Assembly (NCBI GenBank): GCA_024642115.1
Contig: JAHEBU010000004.1
Span: 62,001-126,000, forward strand
DNA length: 64,000 nucleotides
Reading direction: 5' to 3'
From: Marivivens sp.
GTDB taxonomy: Bacteria > Pseudomonadota > Alphaproteobacteria > Rhodobacterales > Rhodobacteraceae
Position 1 is the stretch's first letter, and each line of letters begins with the position of its first letter. Below, one piece after another: positions 7,408 through 16,543 of this stretch. The notes beneath the pieces were generated by a model. That model did not search any database and had not been told where the DNA came from. It saw only the letters and a list, made by a program, of their open reading frames with translations. A program made the translations under genes and the position numbers.

Positions 7408-10400
7408 ATGACAACGACATCTTTTGCAAGCTATCGCTGGTGTGATGATAAGGGATGCTGGCATTCCGGATACCCTGCGTCGGGGTGCAATTACACTTAC
7501 ATCCAGGGCTGTGATTCCTATGGCCGCTGGTACGACTGCACACCCAAGCTGGATGGCTACGTGGACGGGACGTCGGGCAATGACCTGATCGACTACAATT
7601 ATACGGGCGATCCGCAGGGCGACAAGATCGACCACAATGACCAGATCCTCCCCGGCGAAGGCACCAATGATGACATCGTCCGCGCTGGCGCGGGCAACGA
7701 CACCGTTCTGGCTGGCAACGGCAATGACGAAGTTTATGGCGGCACCGGCGATGACACCCTGTCCGGCGAAGCAGGGAATGACACTCTGTTCGGCGAGGCC
7801 GGCAACGACAAGCTGTATGGCGGCGAAGGCAACGATTCGCTTTATGGCGGCGACGGTCACGATACGCTGGACGGCGGCAATGGTGACGACAAGCTGTATG
7901 GCGGCACTGGCAACGATACCGCATTCGGCGGCGCAGGCGCTGACACGCTGGACGGCGGTGATGGCGATGACAAGCTGTATGGCGGCGCCGGAAATGACGT
8001 CGCCTATGGCGGCGCAGGTAACGACCGGATCGAAGGCGGTGCAGGTGACGACACCCTAGACGGTGGCACCGGTAACGACGTGATCTATGGCGACAGTTCG
8101 GCCCCCGGTGCGACCGGCCCGAACCTGGTCGTCAACGGTTCGTTCGAAAATACGTCGGGCATGACCAGCACATACTATGGCTATGTCAGCCACGGCTCGC
8201 TTCCGGGATGGACCGAGTCAAATGGCAAGGACATCGACGTCCACAATGACGGCCGCAGCGGCGTTCTGCCCACCGATGGCAACAACTGGCTGGACCTTGC
8301 GGCATCGCCCAGCAACAGCGTGGTCGGTCAGAACATTTCCGGTGTGGTTGCAGGCCAGACCTATCAACTGTCGTTCGATGCGGGTGACTACAAGAATTCG
8401 GACGACGGCACCTCTAACGACAACACCGTCATGGTCTATTGGGGGGGCCAGCTGGTCGCCACGATCAACCCGACAGACGGGTTCATGTCGCACTACACCC
8501 TTGATCTGGTCGGCGGCGCCGGAAACGGCAACAATCGTCTGGAATTCGCGGGTGGCGGTCGTCTGGACAACTATGGCGTGTCGATCGACAAGGTCGAGCT
8601 GTACCAACTGACCGATGGTTCGGGCAACGACGTCATCACTGGTGGTGCGGGCGACGACACCATTTATGGCGGCGCAGGCAATGACTTCATTCAGGGTCAG
8701 GCGGGCGACGACACCGTTTATGGTGGCGACGGCAACGACACCATCGACGACGCCACCGGGGCCGATCAGGGCACCGGCAAAGACGTGTTCTATGGTGGTA
8801 ACGGCGACGACACCATCTGGGGCGGTCTGGATGACGACAAGCTGTATGGCGATGCCGGCAACGACCGCCTTGACGGTGAAGAAGGCAATGACACCGTTTA
8901 TGGCGGCGCGGGCGATGACAAGCTGTATGGCGGCACCGGCAACGACATGCTGTATGGCGGCGACGACCGCGACGTCATCTATGGCGCGGCTGGCGACGTG
9001 GTTGACGGTGGCGCAGGCGGCAACGACTTTGACATCCTCGACCTGACCGGTCAGGGCAAGTTCAAGTTGACCAATGTCACCCCGGACAGCAACGGCAACG
9101 GCATCAACGGGACCGTCGTGTTCCTGGACAACAATGGCGTTCCCACCGGACAGACGCTGACCTTTACCGAGATCGAAAAGGTCGTCGGCGATCAGGTGAC
9201 CCTGGATGGCACTGTCGAAGGCACCGCGGGCAATGACGTGATCGACGTCAACTACACCGGCGATCCGGACGGCGACAAGGTTGACAACAACGACGCCATC
9301 CTGCCCGGCGATAGCGGCAACGACGACCTGATTTACGGGTTCGGCGGCGACGACACCATCAAGGCGGGTGACGGAAACGACGAAGTCTATGGTGGCGACG
9401 GCAACGACAAGATCTATGGCGGCGTCGGCAATGACACCCTCTACGGAGATGCCGGCAACGACACCATCTACGGCGACGGTGGTCAGGACATCATCTATGG
9501 CGGCACTGGAAACGACTATATCCAGGGCAACTCAGGCGATGACACTGTCTATGGCGGGGCGGGCGACGACACGATCTATGGTCAGGGCGGCAATGACACC
9601 CTGTTCGGCGACGATGGCAACGACACCATCATCGGCGGTCTGGATACCGACGCGATCTTTGGTGGCAATGGCAACGATGTGATCTCGGGCGGTGCGGGCA
9701 ATGACGTCATCCACGGCGATGCCGGGGACGACACTATCAACGGCAATGGCGGCAACGACACGCTGTATGGCGATGCCGGCAACGACGTGATCAACGGGTC
9801 CAACAACGTTGACGTGATCTATGGCGGCACCGGCGACGACACGATCGACGCGGGCGCCAGCAACGACACCGTCTATGGCGGCGACGGACGCGATACCGTC
9901 TATGGCGGCGCGGGCGATGACGTGATCGACACGACCAACGGCACCATTGGCCGCCCCGACATCGGCTATCCCGGCGTCTATACGGCCGACACCGACCCCA
10001 ACAACGACAAGGACGTCGTTTATGGTGGGAACGGCAACGACACGATCACGACCGGCGACGATGCCGACACGATCTATGGCGGCGCTGGCAATGACACGAT
10101 CGACGCCGGTGTGGACAACGACTATGTCGAAGGCGGCGACGGCAACGACACCATCATCGGTGGCGAAGGCGGCGACGAAATTTATGGCGGCGCGGGCGAT
10201 GACCTGATCATCGGCGGGCTGACCACGGATATCCTTGACCTGCCCGACGACATCGACGGCAACGGCGACAGCAACGGCCCCGGCGAAGACCTTGTGACCA
10301 ACAACAACAAGGACACCCTGTTCGGCGGCGACGGCAACGACACCATCTATGGCAACGATGACGATGACACCCTGTATGGTGGCACCGGAAACGACTATCT

Positions 10401-11334
10401 TGATGGCGGCGTGGACGACGACACGCTGTATGGCGACGAAGGCGACGACACGCTGGTCGGCGGCCAGGGCAATGACATGCTGTACGGTGGCGACGGCGCC
10501 GACAAGTTCTACGGCGGTATCGGCATCGACCAGCAGTTCGGTGGCTTTGGCAACGACGTGTTCTACGGCGGCAACGCCGGTGACGTGGTGGTTGGCGGCG
10601 AAGACCCTGACAACAAGGATGTGGACGTGCTCGACCTGACCGGGTCGAACGTGGATTACATCGAATACACCAGTGCGGATCGGGAATCGGGGATCGTCCA
10701 CTTTAACGACGGGTCCACGATGACCTTCTCGGAAATCGAGAATGTGATCCCCTGCTTTACCCCCGGAACCACGATCGCGACCCCCAAGGGCGAGCGTCTG
10801 GTCGAGGAGTTGCAGGTCGGCGACCGGATCATCACCCGTGACAACGGCATCCAGGAAATTGCCTGGGTCGGGTCCAAGGCCATGTCGGGCAAGCAGTTGG
10901 TGCAGAACCCGCACCTGCGGCCGATCCTGATCAAGGCCGGGTCGCTGGGCAATGGCCTGCCCGAGCGGGACATGATGGTGTCGCCGAACCACCGTATCCT
11001 GGTGGCCTCGGACCTCACCCAGCTCTACTTTGACGAGCGTGAAGTGCTGGCCTCGGCCAAGCATCTGGTGGGAACGCCCGGTGTCCATGCGCTGGACGTG
11101 ATGTCGACGACTTACATCCACTTCATGTTTGAACGGCACGAAGTGGTTCTGTCGAACGGGGCCTGGACCGAAAGCTTCCAGCCGGGCGATTACACGCTCA
11201 AGGGGATCGGCAACGCCCAGCGGAACGAGATCCTGGAGCTGTTCCCGGAGCTCAAGACCAAAGACGGCCTCGAAGATTACCAGTCGGCCCGCAAGTCGCT
11301 GAAAAAGCACGAAGCGCGCCTATTGGTAAAATAA
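7408..11334 (+). CDS. Large RTX calcium-binding protein with C-terminal Hint domain
   Basis: A predicted type I-secreted, calcium-binding protein of 1308 residues. Layout: a cysteine-bearing N-terminal cap (residues about 8-48, five Cys); blocks of GGxGxDxUx RTX nonapeptides; a beta-sandwich insertion at about 237-402 beginning NLVVNGSFE and ending in VELYQL, resembling DUF642/galactose-binding-like domains; a second non-RTX insert at about 543-604; many more RTX repeats with short spacers; and a C-terminal Hint domain from Cys1116 ([16 protein letters not shown]) to the end. RTX repeats fold into calcium-dependent beta rolls after export. There is no N-terminal Sec signal. The ATG at 7408 follows a GGAG; a start 14 codons upstream lacks support. 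The substrate and surface role are unknown, and no T1SS genes lie nearby. Confidence 0.85.
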   Translation: MTTTSFASYRWCDDKGCWHSGYPASGCNYTYIQGCDSYGRWYDCTPKLDGYVDGTSGNDLIDYNYTGDPQGDKIDHNDQILPGEGTNDDIVRAGAGNDTVLAGNGNDEVYGGTGDDTLSGEAGNDTLFGEAGNDKLYGGEGNDSLYGGDGHDTLDGGNGDDKLYGGTGNDTAFGGAGADTLDGGDGDDKLYGGAGNDVAYGGAGNDRIEGGAGDDTLDGGTGNDVIYGDSSAPGATGPNLVVNGSFENTSGMTSTYYGYVSHGSLPGWTESNGKDIDVHNDGRSGVLPTDGNNWLDLAASPSNSVVGQNISGVVAGQTYQLSFDAGDYKNSDDGTSNDNTVMVYWGGQLVATINPTDGFMSHYTLDLVGGAGNGNNRLEFAGGGRLDNYGVSIDKVELYQLTDGSGNDVITGGAGDDTIYGGAGNDFIQGQAGDDTVYGGDGNDTIDDATGADQGTGKDVFYGGNGDDTIWGGLDDDKLYGDAGNDRLDGEEGNDTVYGGAGDDKLYGGTGNDMLYGGDDRDVIYGAAGDVVDGGAGGNDFDILDLTGQGKFKLTNVTPDSNGNGINGTVVFLDNNGVPTGQTLTFTEIEKVVGDQVTLDGTVEGTAGNDVIDVNYTGDPDGDKVDNNDAILPGDSGNDDLIYGFGGDDTIKAGDGNDEVYGGDGNDKIYGGVGNDTLYGDAGNDTIYGDGGQDIIYGGTGNDYIQGNSGDDTVYGGAGDDTIYGQGGNDTLFGDDGNDTIIGGLDTDAIFGGNGNDVISGGAGNDVIHGDAGDDTINGNGGNDTLYGDAGNDVINGSNNVDVIYGGTGDDTIDAGASNDTVYGGDGRDTVYGGAGDDVIDTTNGTIGRPDIGYPGVYTADTDPNNDKDVVYGGNGNDTITTGDDADTIYGGAGNDTIDAGVDNDYVEGGDGNDTIIGGEGGDEIYGGAGDDLIIGGLTTDILDLPDDIDGNGDSNGPGEDLVTNNNKDTLFGGDGNDTIYGNDDDDTLYGGTGNDYLDGGVDDDTLYGDEGDDTLVGGQGNDMLYGGDGADKFYGGIGIDQQFGGFGNDVFYGGNAGDVVVGGEDPDNKDVDVLDLTGSNVDYIEYTSADRESGIVHFNDGSTMTFSEIENVIPCFTPGTTIATPKGERLVEELQVGDRIITRDNGIQEIAWVGSKAMSGKQLVQNPHLRPILIKAGSLGNGLPERDMMVSPNHRILVASDLTQLYFDEREVLASAKHLVGTPGVHALDVMSTTYIHFMFERHEVVLSNGAWTESFQPGDYTLKGIGNAQRNEILELFPELKTKDGLEDYQSARKSLKKHEARLLVK

Positions 11335-11378
11335 GACGTATGCAGCCAGCCGCGCCCGAATCGGGCCGGCGACGGGAC

Positions 11379-11411
11379 GGGGAGCCTTGGGGGGCTCCCC
11401 GTTTCCGTTTT
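11379..11411 (+). terminator. Rho-independent terminator after the first RTX gene
   Basis: A perfect eight-base stem GGGGAGCC (11379-11386) / GGCTCCCC (11393-11400) with a six-base loop, followed by a T-rich tract. It lies 45 bases after the stop codon, so the second RTX gene needs its own promoter. Confidence 0.8.
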
Positions 11412-11534
11412 GGCAACAGTTACTCGCTTTTGGGTTGATTGTGCGCCCGCAGAACTGGCGTTTCGCGGCAATGCGGCGAATTTGTGCCCGCTGACTAAAT
11501 TTTGAGTCTCATTAACGCAAATTCCCCGCTAAGG

Positions 11535-11604
11535 AGGACCCAATCCGATTTAATATCTGGAAGCGTCCGATCCTCCTGCTGCGGGAGGGGCGGAGTTGGG
11601 TCCT
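11535..11604 (+). promoter_or_regulatory. Structured leader of the second RTX gene
   Basis: AGGACCCAA (11535-11543) pairs with TTGGGTCCT (11596-11604). Inside it, CCTCC (11572-11576) pairs with GGAGG (11584-11588). AGGAGGA at 11532 could instead pair with TCCTCCT at 11571. The start codon is at 11626. See findings. Confidence 0.45.
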
Positions 11605-11625
11605 GAGCTGCGTGGGGTACATGAT

Positions 11626-13341
11626 ATGGCGACGATTAACGGAACACCGGGCGACGATTCCATTACCGGAACGTCTGCAGCGGACACCATATATGCCGGT
11701 GCGGGCAACGACACGATCTATGACAATGACGCCTATTCGGACCTTGTCTATGGCGGTGCGGGCGACGACACATGGATCCCCTCGACCAACCAGTCGGCCA
11801 GTGGCAGCGACCGCGTGTATCTTGAGGCCGGGAACGACACAGCCTATCTGGGCTGGCTGACCCGGGGTCAGAACGAAACCATCGACGGCGGGTCAGGGGT
11901 GGATACGTTCAACTTTTCGAACTTCCCGAACAATGCGATCAACGTCACGATCCTATCCAACGGGACGCTGGATTTCGGCGGCACGCTGGTCGAAGAGAAC
12001 AAATACTACAACTTTGAAAACGTTGTAGGAAACGCCCAGAAGAATATCCTGATCGGCAATCAGGAGGCCAACCTGCTGGATGGCGGGAACGGCGACGACA
12101 CGCTGGACGGCAAGGGTGGCGATGACAGCCTTATCGGCGGGCAGGGCCGCGATTCAATTCTGGGTGGCGACGGAAATGACGTCATCGATGGCGGCAATGA
12201 CGAGGACAAGATCGACGGTGGAGCCGGCAACGACCTGATCTATGGTGGTCAGGGGCAGGACACCGTTTCAGGTGGTTCGGGCGACGATACCGTTTACGGC
12301 GGTGACGGCGACGACAAGGTTTACGGTGATGACGGCAACGACACGCTGTTCGGCGGGCAGGGTCAGGATTACCTGTATGGCGGCAAGGGCGACGATATCC
12401 TGCGTGGTGCCGACGGCCCCGGACAGGACAATGATGACCGGCTGTACGGCGGGGACGGCAACGATACCCTTTATGGCGAGGACGTGCAGGACAGCCTGTA
12501 TGGCGGGTTCGGCAACGACACGTTCATCATCGACAAGGACGGCAACATCGGCACGATCACCGTGGTCGGCGGTGAGGACCCGGACAACGGCGATTTCGAT
12601 GTCCTCGACCTCAAAACCGGGTTGTTGAACGGTGATTATGCCAGCGTGACCATCTTGCCCGGTGCCAATTCCGAGGCCGGGTTGGCCGAACTACGCGATA
12701 TTCACGGCAATATCATCGGCCGCGTGAATTTCTCCGAAATCGAAAAGGTCATTGTCTGCTTTACCCCCGACACCGTGATCGCCACGCCCAAGGGCGAGCG
12801 GATGATCGGCGACCTGCGGGCGGGCGACAAGGTGTTCACCCGCGACAACGGGATTCAGGAGATTCGCTGGATCGGGCAGCGTGATCTGTCCGCCGCCGAT
12901 CTGGCGCAGACCCCCGCGTGGGAGCCTGTTCTGGTGCAGGCCGGGTCGCTCGGCAACGGGTTGCCCGAGCGGGACCTGTTGTTGTCGCCGCAGCATCGCC
13001 TGTTGCTGACCGGACAGCGCGCCGCCCTCTATTTCGACGAAACGGAAGTGTTTGCCGCGGCCAAGCACATGACCCATCTGGACGGGATTTCGCGGGTCAC
13101 GGCCTCGACCGGCGTGCGCTATGTCCACCTGATGTTCGACCGCCACGAAGTGATCCTGTCAAACGGGGCCTGGACCGAAAGTTTCCAGCCCGGCGATTAC
13201 AGCCTCAAGGGGTTGGGCAAGGCGCAGCGGCGCGAGATCCTGTCTCTGTTCCCCGATCTGGTGAGTGTGACCGGCGAAGTTGAGTTCGAAGCGGCCCGCA
13301 AGACATTGAAAAAGCACGAAGCGCAGTTGCTGAGTAGCTGA
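11626..13341 (+). CDS. RTX calcium-binding protein with C-terminal Hint domain
   Basis: A 571-residue paralogue of the upstream RTX protein. Residues about 1-45 start directly with RTX-like repeats (NGTPGDDSITGTSAADTI). A non-repeat segment (about 55-140) follows, then a compact RTX block (about 150-310), a linker, and a Hint domain beginning at Cys378 ([16 protein letters not shown]). Both proteins share [11 protein letters not shown], the [14 protein letters not shown] segment and a C-terminus of KKHEAxLL. Hint domains catalyse N-to-S acyl shift at the first cysteine in hedgehog and intein proteins; whether these do so is unknown. The ATG at 11626 is chosen because the protein then begins at the first repeat; its Shine-Dalgarno sequence is weak. 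The stop abuts that of the convergent MobA-like gene (TGATCA). Confidence 0.84.
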   Translation: MATINGTPGDDSITGTSAADTIYAGAGNDTIYDNDAYSDLVYGGAGDDTWIPSTNQSASGSDRVYLEAGNDTAYLGWLTRGQNETIDGGSGVDTFNFSNFPNNAINVTILSNGTLDFGGTLVEENKYYNFENVVGNAQKNILIGNQEANLLDGGNGDDTLDGKGGDDSLIGGQGRDSILGGDGNDVIDGGNDEDKIDGGAGNDLIYGGQGQDTVSGGSGDDTVYGGDGDDKVYGDDGNDTLFGGQGQDYLYGGKGDDILRGADGPGQDNDDRLYGGDGNDTLYGEDVQDSLYGGFGNDTFIIDKDGNIGTITVVGGEDPDNGDFDVLDLKTGLLNGDYASVTILPGANSEAGLAELRDIHGNIIGRVNFSEIEKVIVCFTPDTVIATPKGERMIGDLRAGDKVFTRDNGIQEIRWIGQRDLSAADLAQTPAWEPVLVQAGSLGNGLPERDLLLSPQHRLLLTGQRAALYFDETEVFAAAKHMTHLDGISRVTASTGVRYVHLMFDRHEVILSNGAWTESFQPGDYSLKGLGKAQRREILSLFPDLVSVTGEVEFEAARKTLKKHEAQLLSS

Positions 13342-13932
13342 TCAGCGCCCGGTTTCGGCGCGGAAGTTTGCCCAGTCTTCGGGTGTGTCGAGGTCTCGGC
13401 GCGCACGGATACCGGGCAACGGAACAAGCACGGTCTGCGTCTTGAGCGGACGGACAAGGGTTTCGCCGCCGCCATCACCATGCAGGTTTGCAAATTGCGG
13501 GATCAGGCTTGCATCAAAGAGGATCGGATGCCCCGGCGCGCCGTCTTGGGTCGCCGCACGCCAGATCAGCCCCGGTTGCCTGTCAGCGGCGGCAAGGACT
13601 GCCGCCATGTCAGTCGCGTCGATTTCCGCCAGATCGCCCAGAACCATCATGAACCGTTGGCAAGGTGGCAGTTGGGCCACGGCACCGCGCATCGTGCCGG
13701 ACATGCCTTCGGTCGCATCCGGGACGATGATCGGGGTTATATCCAACCCTGCCAGAAGGGCCTGGCGGGGGTGGTCTGCGCGGGGCAGGGCCACGAATAC
13801 GGGTTCACCCAAGTTCAATGCCTGCTGTGTCAGATGCCGTAGCAGCGGAATGCCGTCAACGGGTTGGGCGAGTTTATCAAGCCCGCGCATCCGCGAAGAG
13901 TTTCCGGCAGCAAGGATAAGGATCGGCGTCAT
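13342..13932 (-). CDS. MobA-like nucleotidyltransferase family protein
   Basis: A 196-residue NTP-transferase domain protein. The N-terminal ILAAGNSSRMRGLDKL (residues 4-20) is the nucleotide-binding signature of the MobA/MocA group, followed by MSGTMRGAVAQL and VLGDLAEID, the metal-binding aspartate region. This architecture fits a molybdenum-cofactor cytidylyl- or guanylyltransferase, or a related sugar-phosphate enzyme; the residues do not settle the substrate. No molybdoenzyme gene is adjacent, although the molybdenum enzyme SoxC is encoded elsewhere in the window. The gene is convergent with the second RTX gene with no intergenic base. Confidence 0.75.
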   Translation of the reverse strand: MTPILILAAGNSSRMRGLDKLAQPVDGIPLLRHLTQQALNLGEPVFVALPRADHPRQALLAGLDITPIIVPDATEGMSGTMRGAVAQLPPCQRFMMVLGDLAEIDATDMAAVLAAADRQPGLIWRAATQDGAPGHPILFDASLIPQFANLHGDGGGETLVRPLKTQTVLVPLPGIRARRDLDTPEDWANFRAETGR

Positions 13933-13954
13933 GGTCCTACTCTAGCTGGCCGGA

Positions 13955-13986
13955 CCGCCGGGGGCTACGGGCGGAGCCTCCGGCGG
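13955..13986 (-). terminator. GC-rich hairpin near the end of the demethylase gene
   Basis: CCGCCGGGGGCT (13955-13966) and AGCCTCCGGCGG (13975-13986) pair in 11 of 12 positions, about 32 bases past the stop of the minus-strand gene at 14018. There is no T-run, so intrinsic termination is uncertain. Confidence 0.4.
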
Positions 13987-14017
13987 GAGTTGTTATGGCA
14001 AGGTGAACCTGGACGGG

Positions 14018-16426
14018 TCAGCCCCGCATCTGCGTGCCTTCGGGATCAAAGAGCGGGGTCTGGATCGCCCGGGCGCGGCGGCGCGAGCCGAGGATTTCGA
14101 TCTCGACTTCCAGATCGTCGCGGGCCTTGTCCCTGGGGACCAGCGCGTAGGCGATGGATTTGCCTGCGTGGTGGGAATAGCCACCCGAGGTGCAGAAGCC
14201 CACGACGTCACCATCAATGAACACGGGTTCATAGGCGGTTACATCCGCCCCATCCGCGTCTACCTCGAACGTCATGGCGGTGCGTTTGGGGGGCGTGGTC
14301 CGTTCGGCCTCGGCCGCCGCGCGGCCTACGAAATCGGTGTTCTTTTTCCAGTTGATGAAGCGGTCGATGCCCGTCTCTGCGGCGGTGTAGTCGGGCGAAA
14401 ATTCCCGCAGCCAGGACCCGAAGAACCGGTCGAGCCGCAGCGACATCATCGCCCGCATGCCAAAGGGGATCATGCCGTGTTTCTGTCCCTCGGTCCAAAG
14501 GGTCTGCCACAACTGCCGCTGGTCCATCGGGTCGCAGTAGATCTCGAACCCCAGATCGCCGGTATAGCTGACCCGTTGTACGATGCAGTTGACCTGACCC
14601 ACGACCATTCGGCGAACGTCCATGAATTTGAGAGAGCTCACGTCGTCGCGCGTGCAAGCGGCCAGCACGTCGCGGGATTTTGGCCCTGCGATCTGAAAGC
14701 CGGTGCGTTTATCGCTGATATTTTCGACCCTTACGCCGTCTTCTTCATTCTTGAGGAACCAGCGGTGATGGATTTCCTGCGCGCCGTAGCTGGCGGTAAG
14801 CTGAAATTCGGTTTCGGACAGGCAGGAGACGGTGAAGTCGCCCCAAAGCCGCCCCTTGGGCGAAAGCATCGGGGTCAGCGTCATGCGCCCCGGCTGCGGG
14901 ATGCGGCCCGCCATGATCCGGTCGAGCCAGGCGCGGGCCTTTGGACCGGTCACGCTGAATTTCCCAAAGTTCTGAACTTCATTGATTCCAACGGCTTGGC
15001 GGACGCCCTTGACCTCGCGCGCGGTCGCATGAAACGCGTTTGATCGCCGGAAGGACGGGGTTTCATAGGTCGGCTCATCCCCGGTGGCAAAGTAGTTGAC
15101 GACCTCGAGCCCGAATTGCTGGCCCCAGACTGCGCCCATCCCTGAGAAGATGTCATACATGGGCGTCGTGCGGTGGGGGCGGGCAGCGGGCTTTTCCTCG
15201 TTGGGGTAGCTGATGGAAAACCGGGTCTGGTAGTTTTCGATGACCTTTGGCCGGGTGTAGCCGGGGGTGATCCAGCGCCCAAAGCGGGCCACGTCAAGGC
15301 CGGTCACGTCCCTCTCTGCCTCGCCCTCGATCATCCATTGGGCGAGCGTCAGGCCCACGCCGCCGCCCTGAGAGAACCCGGCCATCACGCCGCAGGCCGA
15401 CCAGTAGTTGCGCAGGCCGGGGACGGGGCCGACGAGCGGGTTGCCATCCGGGGCAAAGGTGAAGGGGCCGTGGATGACGTTTTTCACGCCCGCCGTGGCC
15501 AGCACGGGGAAGCGTTTGTAGGCGAATTCGATGCTATCCTCGATCTTGTCGAAATCATCGGGGAGGAGTTCGTGCCCGAAATCCCAAGGTGTGCCGTCAA
15601 CCGCCCAAGGACGACACTTTTTCTCGTAAAATCCAATGCATAGACCGCGACCTTCCTGTCGCAGATAGCTTTCCCCGGCGGGATCCATGATGTGGGGATG
15701 TTCGGACGCGCGGTTGTAAATCTCGGGGATGTCGTCGGTGACGATATACTGGTGTTCCATGGGGTGGAGCGGGAAATAGACGCCCGCCATGGCGCCCACT
15801 TCGCGCGCCCAGAGGCCCCCGGCGTTGACGACGTGTTCGGCGTGGATGGTCCCCTTGACCGTCACCACGTCCCAAGTGCCGTCGGAGCGTTGGTTGGTTT
15901 CCAGCACCTTGCAGTGGGTTTCGATGGTGGCCCCGGCCATCCGCGCGGCCTTGGCATAGGCGTGCGTTGTCCCCGAGGGGTCGAGGTGGCCGTCGAGCGG
16001 GTCGTAGAGCCCGCCGACGATGCCCTCAAGATTGACGATGGGCGCCATCTTGGCGATTTCCTCGGGCCCGACGATCTGGGTTTCAAGCCCCATATACCGA
16101 TGCTTGGCCCGTTCGGCGATGAACATGTCCATCCGGTCCTTGTTGTCGGCCAAGGTGATGCCACCGACATGGTGCAGCCCGCAGGACATGCCTGTTATGG
16201 CCTCCAGCTCTTTGTAGAGCCGGATGGTATAACCCTGAAGGGCGGCCATGTTGGTGTCACCGTTGAGCGTGTGAAACCCGCCTGCCGCATGCCATGTGGA
16301 ACCAGACGTCAGTTCGGACCGTTCGATCAACATGACATCCGACCACCCCAGCTTTGTCAGGTGATACAGAACGGAACACCCGACGACTCCGCCGCCGATG
16401 ACGGCTACGCGTGTGGTGGTTTTCAT
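14018..16426 (-). CDS. GcvT-family FAD-dependent demethylase (dimethylglycine/sarcosine dehydrogenase-like)
   Basis: An 802-residue flavoprotein of the dimethylglycine dehydrogenase type. The N-terminal DAO-type FAD domain (VAVIGGGVVGCS, residues 7-18) includes SGSTWHAAG, whose histidine is the usual covalent FAD attachment site. A middle FAO domain follows, then a C-terminal GcvT-like folate-binding domain (from about 440; GDLGFEIYC, FGMRAMMSLRLD). Such enzymes oxidatively remove N-methyl groups from methylated glycines and pass the carbon to tetrahydrofolate. The ATG at 16426 has AGGAG upstream; the frame extends 42 codons further without similarity. A paralogue of near-identical layout lies 1.5 kb away in the opposite direction. 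The exact substrate is open (dimethylglycine, sarcosine or a related methylamine). Confidence 0.85.
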   Translation of the reverse strand: MKTTTRVAVIGGGVVGCSVLYHLTKLGWSDVMLIERSELTSGSTWHAAGGFHTLNGDTNMAALQGYTIRLYKELEAITGMSCGLHHVGGITLADNKDRMDMFIAERAKHRYMGLETQIVGPEEIAKMAPIVNLEGIVGGLYDPLDGHLDPSGTTHAYAKAARMAGATIETHCKVLETNQRSDGTWDVVTVKGTIHAEHVVNAGGLWAREVGAMAGVYFPLHPMEHQYIVTDDIPEIYNRASEHPHIMDPAGESYLRQEGRGLCIGFYEKKCRPWAVDGTPWDFGHELLPDDFDKIEDSIEFAYKRFPVLATAGVKNVIHGPFTFAPDGNPLVGPVPGLRNYWSACGVMAGFSQGGGVGLTLAQWMIEGEAERDVTGLDVARFGRWITPGYTRPKVIENYQTRFSISYPNEEKPAARPHRTTPMYDIFSGMGAVWGQQFGLEVVNYFATGDEPTYETPSFRRSNAFHATAREVKGVRQAVGINEVQNFGKFSVTGPKARAWLDRIMAGRIPQPGRMTLTPMLSPKGRLWGDFTVSCLSETEFQLTASYGAQEIHHRWFLKNEEDGVRVENISDKRTGFQIAGPKSRDVLAACTRDDVSSLKFMDVRRMVVGQVNCIVQRVSYTGDLGFEIYCDPMDQRQLWQTLWTEGQKHGMIPFGMRAMMSLRLDRFFGSWLREFSPDYTAAETGIDRFINWKKNTDFVGRAAAEAERTTPPKRTAMTFEVDADGADVTAYEPVFIDGDVVGFCTSGGYSHHAGKSIAYALVPRDKARDDLEVEIEILGSRRRARAIQTPLFDPEGTQMRG

Positions 16427-16543
16427 GGCGTGGACTCCTGCATGGGTTTGGCACACCTTGGCGCGGCGGACGGGGGCAGGGGTTGGCCCAATGCGACAAG
16501 TGATGTCGTGTTTGACGGGCAACCGGGTTTGAGGAGCGGTTGA

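Noticed and set aside
7560-10600. Dense short repeats that could suggest a CRISPR array or VNTR
   Set aside because: The repeats are in-frame, degenerate and encode GGxGxDxUx calcium-binding nonapeptides. There are no uniform spacers and no cas genes.
9532-11310. Minus-strand open frame of 592 codons antisense to the RTX gene
   Set aside because: The repeated GGC-GAC codons of the RTX nonapeptides give a repetitive Val/Ala/Asp antisense frame. There is no ribosome-binding site or non-repeat domain, and the plus strand ends in a clear Hint domain.
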